NCBI RefSeq assembly: GCF_004138325.1
Contig: NZ_SBLB01000002.1
Location: 248,001-312,000 of the forward strand
Length of the DNA stretch: 64,000 nt
Direction of reading: 5' to 3'
Origin: Spirosoma sordidisoli
Lineage (GTDB): Bacteria > Bacteroidota > Bacteroidia > Cytophagales > Spirosomataceae
Below, in pieces: positions 62,377 to 64,000 of this stretch (position 1 is its first letter; every line of letters starts with the position of its first letter). The notes below the pieces were generated by a model. It was given only the letters and a program-made list of their open reading frames with translations. It was not told where the DNA came from and made no database searches. A program made the position numbers and the translations under genes.

Positions 62377-62405
62377 GCAGCGTCGGGCCGGATACCCGAC
62401 GCTGC
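62377..62405. promoter_or_regulatory. Intercistronic hairpin between kdpB and kdpC
   Basis: Perfect 11-bp GC-rich arms, GCAGCGTCGGG (62377-62387) and its complement (62395-62405), with a 7-nt loop. No T tract follows on the minus strand, so it is more likely an mRNA-stabilising or expression-tuning hairpin than a terminator. It lies inside the 77-bp kdpB-kdpC gap. Confidence 0.55.
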
Positions 62406-62418
62406 GTGAATCAGTTGA

Positions 62419-64000
62419 TCAGACGAACAGTCCTACAAGCAGATCGAGCAGTTTGATGCCGACGAAGGGGGCTACCAGACCGCCAAATCCGTAGATGAAG
62501 AGGTTCCGGCGCAGCAGCGCACTGGCTCCGATCGGTTTGTAGGCTACGCCCCGCAGAGCCAGCGGAATCAGCACCGGTATGATGATGGCGTTGAAGATCA
62601 CCGCCGACAGAATAGCCGACTCCGGCGAGTGGAGTTGCATCAGGTTCATGCGTTGCAGCGCCGGTATGCTGGCCACGAACAGCGCCGGTACGATGGCGAA
62701 GTACTTGGCTACGTCGTTGGCGATGCTGAAGGTGGTCAGCGTACCCCGCGTAATCAGCAGCTGCTTTCCAATCTCAACTACCTCGATCAGCTTGGTGGGG
62801 TCGTTGTCGAGGTCGACCATATTGCCCGCTTCTTTGGCAGCCTGCGTTCCTGAGTTCATTGCCACACCCACGTCGGCCTGGGCCAGGGCGGGCGCGTCGT
62901 TGGTGCCGTCGCCCATCATGGCTACGAGTTTGCCGCCGGTCTGTTCGTGGCGTATGTACTGCATCTTGTCTTCGGGCTTGGCTTCGGCAATGAAATCATC
63001 GACGCCCGCTTTCTGGGCGATGAACCGGGCCGTAAGGGGGTTATCGCCGGTTACCATAACGGTCTTGACGCCCATCTTGCGGAGCCGGTCGAACCGTTCG
63101 GCAATGCCCGGCTTGATGATATCCTGCAACTCGATGACGCCCATGACCCGTTCATTTTCGGTCACGACAAGGGGGGTGCCGCCATTGGCTGCAATGTCGT
63201 TGGCTTTGTCGGTCGTTTCGGTCGGGAAGGGCTGACCGGCTTTTTCAACCAGTGCCCGAATGGAATCGACGGCCCCTTTTCGGATACGAAGTACGTCAGT
63301 TGCATTGCCTTTTCCTGGTTGCGGCAGGTCGATACCCGACGAGCGCGTTTCGGCGGTAAACTTGATCAGGGTAGCACCGGTCGTGCTGAGCGAGCGGGTC
63401 ACATCGGTACCGGCCAGCTCGACAATCGACTTACCTTCGGGCGTTTCGTCGGCCAGCGAACTCAGCGCCGACGCCCGGATCATGTCGGCCTGGTCGATAC
63501 CTGGCGCGGCATAAAAGTGAGTGGCTTTCCGGTTGCCGATGGTGATGGTGCCGGTTTTGTCGAGCAGCAGCGTGTCGATATCCCCCGCTGTTTCTACGGC
63601 CCGACCCGACTTGGCAATGACGTTGGCGCGCAGGGCCCGGTCCATACCCGCAATGCCGATGGCCGACAGCAACCCGCCAATGGTGGTCGGAATCAGACAG
63701 ACGAAGAGCGAGATCAGGGCCGCAATGGTAATGGGCGTGTTGGCATAGACGGCAAAGGGCTGCAGCGTTACGCAGACGATGATGAACACCAGCGTAAAGC
63801 CCGCCAGCAGGATGGTGAGCGCAATTTCGTTCGGTGTTTTCTGCCGCGAGGCTCCTTCCACCAGCGCAATCATCTTGTCGAGAAACGACTCGCCCGGCTG
63901 GGTCGTCACGATGACCTTGATCCGGTCCGACAGAACTTTGGTACCCCCCGTGACCGACGATTTGTCGCCACCGGCTTCGCGGATCACCGGCGCCGACTCG
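62419..64000 (-). CDS. kdpB: Potassium-transporting ATPase ATP-binding subunit KdpB, 5'-truncated by window edge
   Basis: 527 codons are visible; the gene continues past the right edge (full KdpB is about 680 aa, so roughly the first 150 residues are missing). Visible P-type ATPase motifs: the actuator-domain end [20 protein letters not shown], phosphorylation site [13 protein letters not shown], nucleotide-domain ATHFYAAPG and [15 protein letters not shown], and hinge motifs [14 protein letters not shown] and [20 protein letters not shown], with three C-terminal membrane helices. It hydrolyses ATP to drive potassium uptake. Confidence 0.96.
   Translation of the reverse strand, partial: ESAPVIREAGGDKSSVTGGTKVLSDRIKVIVTTQPGESFLDKMIALVEGASRQKTPNEIALTILLAGFTLVFIIVCVTLQPFAVYANTPITIAALISLFVCLIPTTIGGLLSAIGIAGMDRALRANVIAKSGRAVETAGDIDTLLLDKTGTITIGNRKATHFYAAPGIDQADMIRASALSSLADETPEGKSIVELAGTDVTRSLSTTGATLIKFTAETRSSGIDLPQPGKGNATDVLRIRKGAVDSIRALVEKAGQPFPTETTDKANDIAANGGTPLVVTENERVMGVIELQDIIKPGIAERFDRLRKMGVKTVMVTGDNPLTARFIAQKAGVDDFIAEAKPEDKMQYIRHEQTGGKLVAMMGDGTNDAPALAQADVGVAMNSGTQAAKEAGNMVDLDNDPTKLIEVVEIGKQLLITRGTLTTFSIANDVAKYFAIVPALFVASIPALQRMNLMQLHSPESAILSAVIFNAIIIPVLIPLALRGVAYKPIGASALLRRNLFIYGFGGLVAPFVGIKLLDLLVGLFV

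Noticed and set aside
1..64000. tRNA, rRNA, riboswitch or toxin-antitoxin pair
   Set aside because: I looked for cloverleaf-like ends, conserved rRNA stretches, long structured leaders and small paired genes. None could be supported from the sequence by eye.

Overview
The window looks like a chromosomal segment of a Cytophagales bacterium (Bacteroidota), probably near Spirosoma. The evidence is SusC/SusD pairs, FecR/ECF-sigma regulation, a type IX secretion C-terminal sorting domain, PVC-type haem proteins, ThuA proteins, a split KdpD and a moderately high GC content. The genus is inferred from gene content only. I saw no rRNA, tRNA, CRISPR array or intact transposase.

Region 1 (1-23.4 kb, all on the minus strand) is one polysaccharide utilisation locus (PUL). 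It reads ECF sigma factor, FecR anti-sigma, SusC with an N-terminal STN signalling domain, SusD, a candidate alpha-toroid polysaccharide lyase, DUF4861, GH105, a secreted beta-helix protein with a T9SS tail, an SGNH esterase, a haem c/propeller protein, ThuA, a GH105-LamG fusion and a GH28-like beta-helix protein cut by the window edge. Two GH105 enzymes, which act on unsaturated uronyl products of lyases, point to an acidic, pectin- or rhamnogalacturonan-like glycan.

Region 2 (24-25.75 kb) holds a divergent alpha/beta hydrolase and HxlR regulator, then a gene-free stretch with a five-copy repeat array. Region 3 (25.75-34.9 kb) is a surface-glycan block: two GT2-like and three GT4 glycosyltransferases, an MsbA-like ABC exporter, a GNAT acetyltransferase, a small lipoprotein and a possibly decayed gene. 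A 64-bp perfect palindrome sits at the convergent GT4/ABC junction.

Region 4 (34.9-44.9 kb, minus strand) has two response regulator plus giant PAS/GAF histidine kinase modules in tandem. They look like a duplication in which the regulator output domain differs (LytTR versus kinase-like ATPase). An 813-bp AT-rich leader precedes them.

Region 5 (45.7-50 kb) contains a sorbosone dehydrogenase-like lipoprotein, a YciF-type ferritin-like protein with a low-complexity tail, two uncharacterised small proteins and an SDR oxidoreductase. Region 6 (50-55.8 kb) has a histone-deacetylase-family hydrolase, then a minus-strand set of ThuA, SMP-30 lactonase-like protein, cupredoxin and propeller dehydrogenase. 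This suggests periplasmic sugar oxidation with a copper protein as electron acceptor. The dehydrogenase gene carries palindromic and tandem repeats inside its coding sequence.

Region 7 (55.8-64 kb, minus strand) is a Kdp potassium-uptake operon in the order kdpB-kdpC-kdpA, an OmpL-like porin, a stand-alone KdpD N-terminal/USP protein and a separate membrane histidine kinase. No KdpE is visible.
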